DNA of 64,000 nucleotides from Bacilli bacterium (GTDB lineage Bacteria; Bacillota_I; Bacilli_A; RF39; UBA660). Within the stretch, counting starts at the first letter, position 1, and every line of letters starts with the position of its first letter. Below the pieces are notes generated by a model that ran no database searches, was not told where the DNA came from, and was given only the letters and a program-made list of their open reading frames with translations. Location of the stretch: assembly GCA_017528315.1 (NCBI GenBank), contig JAFXOW010000003.1:1-64000 (forward strand), in the 5' to 3' direction. Positions 7,626 to 15,392 of this stretch are shown piece by piece. The position numbers and the translations under genes are program-made.

Positions 7626-8894
7626 CTATAAATCTTTTAAACAAAATATAGCATAGATAGGTACATATCTAACATTTTTCTTTTTACTAAAATTATCTTC
7701 TGTAATTCTAATTGGAGCTGATACAATAAACTTAGAAGTAAACATAGCTAAAGCTTTAGCTTTAATTAATTTCATATTAACTATTTCAATAGGAATAATA
7801 GCACCTATCTTATTTTGAATGATAAAATTAATTTCACTTTTACCTTCTGATTGATAATAATATAAACTATATCCATATTCTACTAAAGTATTAGCAACAT
7901 TGCATTCTACTAAAATTCTTCTTATATCAGTATCTGTTAAAAATTTATTTTTTGTTAAATTCATCATACTATATAAAAGTCCTACATCATTGGGATATAA
8001 TTTAAAACTTTCATTATCTTTAAAACTTGATAGAGGACTCTTAACATCATTTAATTTAAAACTTCGATGAATTAAAGAATTAATTCCTAAAAAATTTATA
8101 CAAGATTCATAATCTTTACTACGACTCCCCTTCTTTATATTTCCATATTGAAATTTTTTATTTTCTTTTTCTAATCCTCTTGCTAAAGAATTAATAACAT
8201 CACATCCTCTTTGAATATCAATTAAATTCTTGGAGTTAATAGTTTCTCCTTTTATAATATCAATTATTTTATATTTAATACTTTCTATCTTACTACTATC
8301 AGTTTTTCTTAAATAATTATCAATTACTTCCGGATATCCTCCAGTTACTAAATAATCATTATATAAGTCAAGAGCAACTTGATGGAAAGGCATAGGAGTT
8401 CCGTTAATATAAGAGTCTTTTATAAAAGCTACTAACTGCTTTTGATCCGCATTTACTAAAAACTCTTCAAAATCCATTGGATACATAGCTTTAAACGTCA
8501 ATTCTTCTCCTTTAAATTTACTTAAGCAATCTTTTCTACTAGTAATCATGATTATGGGAAAAGAATTATCTACACTTGAAAATAATTTTATAGTTTTAAC
8601 AACATAGATATCATTAACATTATCAAGAATAATTAAAGTATCATCTTTTAAAATAGTTTCACCAGCTATAGCTGATAATTTAGTAACTAATCTTTCCGGA
8701 TTTTTTTCGCGCCTAATCAAACTTATTAAATCTACATTATTTTCTAAATTAAAATAAACATAATTTTTATAATTTCTTCTTGCAAATTCTAAAACCGAAA
8801 AGGTTTTTCCTACCTGTCTTGAACCATATATCATAAGAGGTTTCTTAATATTTTTTTGCCATTTTACTAAGTCATTATATATCTTACGTTCCAT
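7626..8894 (-). CDS. AAA ATPase with DUF4143 C-terminal domain
   Basis: A 422-residue ATPase of the common AAA_14/DUF4143 group. Walker A is GSRQVGKT (about 24-31) and Walker B is TLIILDNVND (about 88-97). The C-terminal part (about 210-420) contains the DUF4143 arrangement, ending in a nuclease-like strand SEGKSEINFIIQNKIGAIIPIEI with the D/E-x-K pattern typical of these proteins. Family members are frequent, often multi-copy and of unproven role. The start ATG at 8894 has GGGAGG upstream. It is monocistronic as far as I can see. Confidence 0.85.
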   Translation of the reverse strand: MERKIYNDLVKWQKNIKKPLMIYGSRQVGKTFSVLEFARRNYKNYVYFNLENNVDLISLIRREKNPERLVTKLSAIAGETILKDDTLIILDNVNDIYVVKTIKLFSSVDNSFPIIMITSRKDCLSKFKGEELTFKAMYPMDFEEFLVNADQKQLVAFIKDSYINGTPMPFHQVALDLYNDYLVTGGYPEVIDNYLRKTDSSKIESIKYKIIDIIKGETINSKNLIDIQRGCDVINSLARGLEKENKKFQYGNIKKGSRSKDYESCINFLGINSLIHRSFKLNDVKSPLSSFKDNESFKLYPNDVGLLYSMMNLTKNKFLTDTDIRRILVECNVANTLVEYGYSLYYYQSEGKSEINFIIQNKIGAIIPIEIVNMKLIKAKALAMFTSKFIVSAPIRITEDNFSKKKNVRYVPIYAIFCLKDL

Positions 8895-9016
8895 AAATTG
8901 ATTCCTCCCTACACTTACTATAACTTAAGTATATACTTAAATATAACAAAAGTCAATTTATTTAAAAAAATATATATAAGAAATTTTATTTTTACATATA
9001 TGATAATAAATATATG

Positions 9017-9025
9017 TGTTATAAT
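9017..9025 (+). promoter_or_regulatory. Extended -10 promoter of the BIg2-phosphodiesterase gene
   Basis: TGTTATAAT (TGN plus a perfect TATAAT) lies 20 bases before the GTG start. No good -35 is spaced correctly. Confidence 0.5.
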
Positions 9026-9045
9026 ATAAATAGGTGAAATAAGAA

Positions 9046-10908
9046 GTGGAAAAAAAATGGTTTATTATAATTACAATTAGTTTATTAATAGTAACAATAG
9101 GATTACTTTTTTATAAAATTTTATTTAAAAAAAATGTAAAAAATACAGAAAAAATAAATGAGGTTGAAAGTATAGTAATAAATAAAAAAAATCTAAATTT
9201 ATTTATAGGTGATAAAGAGAAATTAGAAATAACTATATTTCCAGAAAGTACTAATAATAAAAATATCATATGGGAAAGTGAAAATAAAGAAATAGCTAAA
9301 GTAACAAATGATGGAGATGTAGAGGGAGTTGGAGTTGGAAAAACAACAATAATTGTAAAAACCGAAGATGGAAAAGTATATAATAAATGTTTAATAACTG
9401 TTCAAGAGAAAGAAATTGAAATTAAAACAATTGAAAAAATTGAAATTGAAAATAATGTTGAAATAGATGTTGGTGAATCAAAAAAGCTAAATGTAACAAT
9501 AATTCCAGAAGATTTAAAAGACGAACCTATAACCTGGGAAAGTAGTAATGAAAATATAGTTAAAGTAGAAAATGGAATAGTAACAGGTATAACCAAAGGT
9601 GAAGCTATAATTACTGTCAAAGGAGGATTAGAAGAAGCAAGTTGTAAGGTAAAAGTAATCGTTCCAGTAGAAGAAATAATTATTGAGAATAACAATATCG
9701 AAGTTGGTGAAGGTTATACTGAAACAATAAATCCTACAATTATTCCAGAAAATGCAAGCAATAATAATTTAATATGGACAAGCTCTGACCCAAATATTGC
9801 TACTGTATCAAATGGAGTAGTAACAGGTATAACCAAAGGTGAAGCCATAATAACAGTTAAGACAGTTGATAGTAAAAAAGCAGCAACTATTACGGTAAAA
9901 GTATTAAAAAAATACACAATTTTTTATGCCGATTCTGATAATATAGAATATAGAAAAGAAGGCGAATTAGTTGGAACAATGCCAAACCCTACTAAAAATA
10001 AATATAAGTTTCTTGGTTGGTATACAGACCCTACAGATGGAACAAAAGTTGATCAACAAACTAAAGTAACTAGTAATTTAATTCTTTATGGACATTGGAT
10101 GGCAATTTATGATCATGTCTTTATTATTGGAATAGATGGCTTAGGGGCAACTTTTAGTAAAGTTTCATCGCCAAACTTTGATAGTATTTTCAATAAATAC
10201 GCTTATAGGCATGATGTAAAAACCGAATACAAAACTATTAGTGCACAAAATTGGGGATCAATATTAACTGGAGTAGCTTATAATACTCACGGAATAACTA
10301 ATACAAATATTAGTAGTAAAACCCGAAACTCAAAATCAAAGTACCCATCAATTTTCTATTACACTAAAAAAGCAATATCTAAGGCAAAATTAGTATCAAT
10401 AGTTAATTGGGAACCTATAAATCATGGTATAATTGAAACTGATTTAGGTGTTAATAAAATACATAAGAATTCAGATGATGAAGTAACTAATCAGGTAATC
10501 AATTATTTAAAGAAAAATGGTGCACCAACATTAATGTTTGTTCAATTTGATGAAGTTGATCATGCTGCTCACACTTATGGAGGATTTAGCAAACAATATT
10601 ATAATGCAGCAAAAAAAGCTGATACAAGATTAGGTAAGATATATAATGCTATAAAATCGATTGGTGCTCTTGATACTAGTTTATTTATCGTAGTAGCGGA
10701 TCATGGTGAAACATCAAATGGACATGGAGGACGTACTAAAGAGGAAACTTCGGCTTTATTAGCCGTAAAAGGTCATAGTGTAAATAACATTAAATTTGAT
10801 TCTAATGTTCAAAACAGAGATGTAGCAGCTATAGCATTATATGCTTTAGGAATAGATACACCGTCACATTTTGTTGCTAAAGTGCCAACCAATTTATTTA
10901 ATAAATAA
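9046..10908 (+). CDS. Cell-surface BIg2-repeat protein with alkaline phosphatase-superfamily domain
   Basis: A 620-residue protein with an N-terminal membrane anchor (about 5-25). Three bacterial Ig-like (BIg2) repeats follow at about 40-285, each ending in VTGITKGEAIITVK-type text. Next is an InlB/Flg_new beta repeat (about 288-350: KYKFLGWYTDPTDGTKV). The rest (about 352-620) is a type I phosphodiesterase/alkaline phosphatase-like domain, with metal-site motifs IGIDGLGA, DEVDHAAHTYG and VADHGETSNGHGG. The nucleophile position (ISAQNWGS) appears to be Ser rather than the Thr usual in NPP enzymes. The start is GTG at 9046 behind AGGTGA. A long perfect hairpin follows the gene. The substrate is unknown; extracytoplasmic phosphate-ester hydrolysis is inferred. 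Confidence 0.85.
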   Translation: MEKKWFIIITISLLIVTIGLLFYKILFKKNVKNTEKINEVESIVINKKNLNLFIGDKEKLEITIFPESTNNKNIIWESENKEIAKVTNDGDVEGVGVGKTTIIVKTEDGKVYNKCLITVQEKEIEIKTIEKIEIENNVEIDVGESKKLNVTIIPEDLKDEPITWESSNENIVKVENGIVTGITKGEAIITVKGGLEEASCKVKVIVPVEEIIIENNNIEVGEGYTETINPTIIPENASNNNLIWTSSDPNIATVSNGVVTGITKGEAIITVKTVDSKKAATITVKVLKKYTIFYADSDNIEYRKEGELVGTMPNPTKNKYKFLGWYTDPTDGTKVDQQTKVTSNLILYGHWMAIYDHVFIIGIDGLGATFSKVSSPNFDSIFNKYAYRHDVKTEYKTISAQNWGSILTGVAYNTHGITNTNISSKTRNSKSKYPSIFYYTKKAISKAKLVSIVNWEPINHGIIETDLGVNKIHKNSDDEVTNQVINYLKKNGAPTLMFVQFDEVDHAAHTYGGFSKQYYNAAKKADTRLGKIYNAIKSIGALDTSLFIVVADHGETSNGHGGRTKEETSALLAVKGHSVNNIKFDSNVQNRDVAAIALYALGIDTPSHFVAKVPTNLFNK

Positions 10909-10935
10909 AATACATATTTAACTTATATAAAATAA

Positions 10936-10976
10936 ATATGAACCCCGTTTCTTGGATATAGAAACGGGGTTCATAT
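10936..10976. terminator. 17-bp perfect hairpin after the phosphodiesterase gene
   Basis: The arms 10936-10952 and 10960-10976 are perfectly complementary (ATATGAACCCCGTTTCT and its inverse) with a 7-base loop. It is far more GC-rich than its surroundings. The T run is poor on both strands, so a transcription stop or an RNA 3'-end stabiliser are both possible. Confidence 0.6.
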
Positions 10977-11073
10977 CAAATTATACCTCTAAAATATTAA
11001 TAAAGGAATTGCTAACCACCTTTTTATTTTAGAATATATAATATTAAAAAATTGTTAAGATGAGAAAATAACA

Positions 11074-11102
11074 TTGTAAAACTTATATAAAAATGATAAA
11101 AT
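11074..11102 (+). promoter_or_regulatory. Promoter of the truncated uvrB copy (probable original uvrB promoter)
   Basis: -35 TTGTAA (11074-11079), a 17-base spacer and -10 TAAAAT (11097-11102), 51 bases before the ATG. Confidence 0.5.
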
Positions 11103-11153
11103 CTTGTCATGAAATTTATTTATATGTAAAAAATATTTTTAGGAAGTGATTAT

Positions 11154-11471
11154 ATGTTTAATTTAGTATCAAAGTTTGAACCAAATGGTGATCAACCAGA
11201 AGCAATAGACAAATTAGTTGAAGGAGTAAACAAAGGAAAAAAAAATCAAGTATTATTAGGAGCTACAGGAACTGGAAAAACTTTTACAATCGCCAATGTT
11301 ATACAAAAAACGGGTAAGCAAACATTAGTTCTTGCTCATAATAAAACACTTGCAGGACAATTATATTCCGAATTAAAAGAACTATTCCCAAATAATCATG
11401 TTGAATATTTTGTATCTTATTATTATACACCATTAAATTTCGTGTTATTTAGTCCATCTAATACCATTTAA
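11154..11471 (+). pseudogene. uvrB: Truncated uvrB 5' end (left copy)
   Basis: This reading frame matches the first 88 residues of UvrB, including the Walker A segment [15 protein letters not shown], then leaves the family abruptly after VEYFVSYY and stops at 11469-11471. It keeps a ribosome site (AGGAAGTGA) and a promoter. Compared codon by codon with the intact uvrB at 18015, I count about 44 base differences in the first 234 bases but only about seven amino-acid differences, so both copies evolved under selection in separate lineages before being brought together. The next 32 bases are identical. A short product without helicase motifs should be non-functional. See the block entry at 11388-18280. 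Confidence 0.9.
11388..11419 (+). repeat. uvrB: 32-bp direct repeat, left copy (junction in uvrB)
   Basis: Identical to 18249-18280, while the preceding 234 bases of the two uvrB copies match at only about 81 percent. It is the last uvrB-matching sequence before the left copy diverges, so it marks the probable crossover or attachment core. Confidence 0.8.
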
Positions 11472-11521
11472 TCCATAAAAAATGGACTATTTAATACTAA
11501 ATAGACTAAATGAAACTAAAT
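11447..11521. repeat. Cluster of ACTAAAT repeats and inverted repeats at the left junction
   Basis: Three direct copies of ACTAAAT (11496-11502, 11505-11511, 11515-11521) and one inverted copy ATTTAGT (11447-11453) lie just inside the left junction. TAGTCCAT (11450-11457) is inverted as ATGGACTA (11482-11489), and TCCAT-AAAAA-ATGGA forms a small hairpin at 11472-11486. The arrangement resembles recombinase arm sites, but an operator is equally possible. Confidence 0.45.
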
Positions 11522-11579
11522 GTTAAAATAGAACATTGTGACCTACGTTGTTTCTGATTCAAACACAACCATATTTTAA

Positions 11580-12287
11580 TTAAATTTCATTATCAAATAA
11601 TTCCATTATCATTTCAGAAACGCAACTATATTCTTTCTTTGCAACACTTTTTAATTCAACGACTGAATTTTCCATAGCATATCCATTATAATCTTTAACC
11701 ATATTAATATCACTATAACCATCTCCTATAGTATATATATTTGTTTTTTTAATTTTTAAATAATTTGATAATAATTTTATTGACTTTGACTTATTTATAT
11801 CTTTAGAAATTATTTCAAGCATATTATCATTTATGATATAAGAAATTACTTCTCGATATTTATTATTTATTCTATCATTTATTTTTTTTATATTTATATC
11901 ATTATTATATACTATTGCTATTTTAGTTAAATCTAAATGTTCAAAATTTACCCTACTTTCTAATTTACTACAGCAAAAATAAAATTTTGTCTTAGCAAGT
12001 TCTAAATCGTTTTTGATATCTTTTATAATATCATTTTTAATTGAAAAATTACACAAAACTTCATTATTTCTATTAATAATCGTTGATCCATGATTTATTA
12101 AAGCATAGTCATATTTTAAATTATATTTATCCACTTCTTCTTGCAAATCAAGATAGCTTCTTCCTGTTGCAATTACAAATATATTACCTTTTTTTCTAAA
12201 TTTATTAACCAATAAGTTATTTTTTTCTATATCTTTATCATTCAAATAAAATGTTTTATCATAATCACTAACTATCATTTTTGGCAT
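11580..12287 (-). CDS. HAD-superfamily hydrolase, Cof type
   Basis: A Cof-like HAD phosphatase of 235 residues. Motif I is DYDKT (the first Asp is the nucleophile), motif II is the Thr in IATGRS, the cap domain occupies the middle, and motif IV is GDGYSDINMV. An upstream in-frame ATG exists, but AAAGGAG stands at the right distance from the ATG at 12287, so I take that start. It is the last gene of the minus-strand block of the island, 72 bases after serS. Cof enzymes act on sugar phosphates, FMN, PLP and other small phosphates. In this context it could dephosphorylate an intermediate of the product, but nothing in the sequence shows the substrate. Confidence 0.85.
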   Translation of the reverse strand: MPKMIVSDYDKTFYLNDKDIEKNNLLVNKFRKKGNIFVIATGRSYLDLQEEVDKYNLKYDYALINHGSTIINRNNEVLCNFSIKNDIIKDIKNDLELAKTKFYFCCSKLESRVNFEHLDLTKIAIVYNNDINIKKINDRINNKYREVISYIINDNMLEIISKDINKSKSIKLLSNYLKIKKTNIYTIGDGYSDINMVKDYNGYAMENSVVELKSVAKKEYSCVSEMIMELFDNEI

Positions 12288-12359
12288 ATTTTTCTCCTTT
12301 TTTAAATAAGACAACTTATTATTTTAACATTAATAAGTTGCCAATTATTTAAATATAAT

Positions 12360-13664
12360 TTACTTTTTTAAAACTTTTTTCTTTTTAGATTCTATTACCT
12401 CAAGACCACCCATATATTTTCTTAAAACTTCTGGTACTATAACACTACCATCCAATTGCTGAAATTGCTCTAATATAGCAGGCAAAAGTCTACTGGTTGC
12501 AAGTCCTGATCCATTTAAAGTATTAATATAATTTGATTTTCCCGTAATACTATTCTTATATTTTATATTTCCTCTTCTTGCTTGATAATCTCTACAATTT
12601 GAAACTGAACTTATCTCTTTATATATACCCATACTAGGAATCCAAATTTCAACATCATATGTTCTACACATACTTGCACTACAATCTCCAGCAGCTAATT
12701 TACTTAATTGATAATGCAATCCTAATCCTTTAACTAAATTTTCAGCTTTTGTTAGCATTTCTTCAAAGGCTTTATCAGATTCTTCTGGCAACGTAAACTG
12801 TACCATCTCAATTTTATTGAATTGATGTCCTCTTATAATTCCTCGTTCTTCTTTTCTTGAACTTCCGGCTTCTCTTCGATAACAAGGAGTATAAGAAAAA
12901 TATTTTTTTGGTAACTCACTTTCATCTAATATTTCATTTCTATGTAAATTAACTAAAGCTGTTTCAGCTGTTGGTAATAAAAATTTCCCATTTTTATCAT
13001 TAAAATTATCTATCCAATATACTTCTTCTTGAAATTTTGGAAATTGACCAGCAACATAACCACATTCATAATTAAGCATATGAGGAACTAGCATAAAATT
13101 CCATCCATCTTTTATATGTTCATTTATACAATAATTTAGCAATGCCCACTCTAATCTTGCCCCTTCATTTGTATATATCCAACTACCTTGACCAGCAAGT
13201 TTTACACCTCTATCATAATCAATTAATCCAAGATTTTTTTCAAGTTCAACATGATCTTTTGGCAGAAAATCAAATTGTGTTTTTTTTAAAAATTGATATA
13301 AAACTTGATTGTTTTCTTTGCCTCCGCTTACTAAATCATCATCTGGTATGTTAGGCAATGATGCAAGTTTATCGTTTAATTCTAATTTAATGGTTGATAA
13401 TAAATTTGCTATACTATTTATTTTTTCTCCTATACTTTTTGTTTCTAATACTAAATCACTGATATCTTCATTATTTGATTTTAATCGTGCAATTTTTTTA
13501 GAATTTATATTTCTTAATTGTTGTAATTTTTCCAATGCTTGCTGTAATTTTAATTTTTCATCATCTAATCTCACAATCTCATCCAGAGAACATTCACCCA
13601 TTCTTTTACTTAATGCCTTTTCAATTTTTTCTTTATCGGCTTTTATCCTTTTAATGTCAATCAT
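12360..13664 (-). CDS. serS: Seryl-tRNA synthetase (island-borne, probably a second copy)
   Basis: A full-length class II SerRS of 434 residues: an N-terminal coiled-coil arm for tRNA-Ser (about 20-100), then the catalytic core with the TAE loop (LLPTAETALVN), motif 2 (YTPCYRREAGSSRKEERG), the Ser/ATP region and motif 3 (NGSGLATSRLLP). The active site looks intact, so it should charge tRNA with serine. The text IRGHQFNKIEMVQFTLPEES and AGDCSASMCRTYDVEIW differ from the usual Bacilli type and resemble SerRS of some distant phyla. The ATG at 13664 with GGGAGG is preferred over one 30 bases upstream. It is the fourth gene of an apparent operon, 22 bases after the S51 peptidase. It could provide Ser-tRNA for a product, or be a resistant replacement; a separate housekeeping serS cannot be checked here. 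Confidence 0.9.
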   Translation of the reverse strand: MIDIKRIKADKEKIEKALSKRMGECSLDEIVRLDDEKLKLQQALEKLQQLRNINSKKIARLKSNNEDISDLVLETKSIGEKINSIANLLSTIKLELNDKLASLPNIPDDDLVSGGKENNQVLYQFLKKTQFDFLPKDHVELEKNLGLIDYDRGVKLAGQGSWIYTNEGARLEWALLNYCINEHIKDGWNFMLVPHMLNYECGYVAGQFPKFQEEVYWIDNFNDKNGKFLLPTAETALVNLHRNEILDESELPKKYFSYTPCYRREAGSSRKEERGIIRGHQFNKIEMVQFTLPEESDKAFEEMLTKAENLVKGLGLHYQLSKLAAGDCSASMCRTYDVEIWIPSMGIYKEISSVSNCRDYQARRGNIKYKNSITGKSNYINTLNGSGLATSRLLPAILEQFQQLDGSVIVPEVLRKYMGGLEVIESKKKKVLKK

Positions 13665-13686
13665 TTTAAACCTCCCATTTTTTTGC

Positions 13687-14373
13687 TTATTCATTTATAA
13701 TATCTTTTTTAAAATTAGCAAAATTATGATATACATATTTACCATTTTTAAAAATCACATACTTCTTTTTTCCTATAATACTTGCTTTATTATCACTTAT
13801 AAGTATTACATCTTCTTCTGGCAAATATATAATTTTTTCTTTTTTTAAATTTTCTTTTAAATAATTACTATTTCTTTTAAAGCTTTTTTTATTTAAATGA
13901 CATAAAATTGAGTAATCATTTAACATATTGAATCCCTTTTTATCTTTCAAATCAACTATATTACCATCATCTAATAAACAAGTATCTATACTTTTTCCAA
14001 AGACAATTGCTCCTGCACTTCCTCCAAAAATGATTCCTCCATTATTTAAATAGTTCATAATATTTTCATAATTTGAATACTCTTTTAGCTCACTTAATAA
14101 TTTATAAGTATTTCCTCCACCGATAAATAATGCTGAATAATTAGATAAAACACAATTTGATAATTCTAAAGATGATCTTACCATTTCAAAGTTTTCAACC
14201 TTCATATTTTTAATTTCCTCTTTAAACCAATTATAGCAACCATCATATTTTTCACTTTCCATAGCAAGTGGTATATATAATATTGGTTTTGTTTTATCTA
14301 TAGTTCTAGAAAAGTGTAATAATGCATTTTTAATTTGTCTTCCACTTCCACCACCGCATAAATATAATTTCAT
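13687..14373 (-). CDS. Peptidase family S51 (peptidase E/cyanophycinase-like)
   Basis: A 228-residue serine peptidase of the S51 group, a class I glutamine amidotransferase-like fold. The nucleophile elbow FGGSAGA puts Ser at 119, and His159 in the ILCHLNKKS segment fits the second triad residue, as in Salmonella peptidase E (Ser120/His157). GGGNTY at 85-90 is another family signature. Peptidase E cleaves Asp-X dipeptides and cyanophycinase cleaves Asp-Arg units, so this enzyme probably acts on a short or unusual peptide. It starts seven bases after the AlaRS-like gene. In the island it could trim a leader, release a residue or degrade a toxic peptide conjugate (immunity). Which of these applies cannot be read from the sequence. 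Confidence 0.85.
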   Translation of the reverse strand: MKLYLCGGGSGRQIKNALLHFSRTIDKTKPILYIPLAMESEKYDGCYNWFKEEIKNMKVENFEMVRSSLELSNCVLSNYSALFIGGGNTYKLLSELKEYSNYENIMNYLNNGGIIFGGSAGAIVFGKSIDTCLLDDGNIVDLKDKKGFNMLNDYSILCHLNKKSFKRNSNYLKENLKKEKIIYLPEEDVILISDNKASIIGKKKYVIFKNGKYVYHNFANFKKDIINE

Positions 14374-14379
14374 AATATT

Positions 14380-15378
14380 CTACTTCCTTATCTTTATCAT
14401 TTTTTTCACTATACTTTCATCAACACCTGATGCAAGTAATCTTTTAACTAATTCTTCACGCGATATATTAATATTAATACCTGATAGATTGTCATATCCT
14501 TCTTTTGTTAATTGATCAATTATATATCTATTACAATTTCTAATATACTCATTCTTTATTAGGTTTAAATCAATATCTTTATTTATTTCTTGCCAATCTT
14601 TCCAATATTTCACACATTCTATTAAGTACGCTTCTTCTCTTTCAGAAAAATCACGGCCATGTAAAATACGAACCAGTGTTTTAGAAAATGAACGAGCACG
14701 ATAACCAGAATTTTTATTTGACGGAAAAACATTATTTACAGCAAGTAATGCTAAAACAGATAAGTATGCTTTAACTTCTGCTTTAAGTTCTAAACTATCT
14801 TCATACAAATCAAAATATGACTTTCCACTTACACACCATCTTATTCTTTCTAATCCAAAACCTACATCACTCATAGAATCAATTCCAATACTTTTTCCAT
14901 CTCTTTTTATACTTGTAAAAAAAGTAGTATCTCCTAATTCTATATCTTTATAATAGTGAAATGTTGTTTTGCCAGTTACTATTAAATCACCCCATAAACG
15001 CTCATAATTTTCTGTTTTGCTTGAAATATCTGACTGTTTCATTCCTAATTCATAAAATAAATTTAAAAAATCTTTAACTAAAATATTATGTTCCATCTCT
15101 GAAATATTAAATCCTGATGTTGTTGAATTTACAAAAGCAATAGATGTTCCCTCACAAGTCGAATCTTTAAATTGCGTTCTAATAACTGGCTGTGATATAT
15201 AAATCTTCTTACTTGAATCTAGTATATTTTTCCTATATAAGGAAACTATCGGTTGAATTCCAGCTGTTAAAAATACAGTATCTTTATTATTAACAACTTG
15301 ATGTGGTTGTAAACAATTATAACCTCTATCTAAAAAATATTTTTTTAAGTCTTGAGCTGATAATAAATCCTTTTTCAT
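14380..15378 (-). CDS. Short alanyl-tRNA synthetase-like protein (no editing or C-Ala domain)
   Basis: The 332 residues match only the N-terminal part of AlaRS (normally about 870): the class II catalytic domain with a motif 2-like segment (ISQPVIRTQF, Arg67) and motif 3 (DVGFGLERI, Arg178), followed by the helical tRNA-recognition region (GYRARSFSKTLVRILHG, near 230-245). The editing domain with its HxxxH zinc site and the C-Ala domain are absent, and both ends are clean, so this looks like a stable short paralogue and not a broken gene. The motif 2 loop (CEGTSIAFVNSTTSGFN) is unlike housekeeping AlaRS. It may activate an amino acid and transfer it to tRNA or another acceptor, without proofreading. 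It lies between MAT and the S51 peptidase with 14- and 6-base gaps. Confidence 0.8.
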   Translation of the reverse strand: MKKDLLSAQDLKKYFLDRGYNCLQPHQVVNNKDTVFLTAGIQPIVSLYRKNILDSSKKIYISQPVIRTQFKDSTCEGTSIAFVNSTTSGFNISEMEHNILVKDFLNLFYELGMKQSDISSKTENYERLWGDLIVTGKTTFHYYKDIELGDTTFFTSIKRDGKSIGIDSMSDVGFGLERIRWCVSGKSYFDLYEDSLELKAEVKAYLSVLALLAVNNVFPSNKNSGYRARSFSKTLVRILHGRDFSEREEAYLIECVKYWKDWQEINKDIDLNLIKNEYIRNCNRYIIDQLTKEGYDNLSGININISREELVKRLLASGVDESIVKKMIKIRK

Positions 15379-15392
15379 ATACTTTCCCTTTA

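Noticed and set aside
11154-11471. A short functional UvrB-like protein
   Set aside because: It stops inside the first helicase domain, loses motifs II-VI, and its last residues are unrelated; it is better explained as a leftover of the junction.
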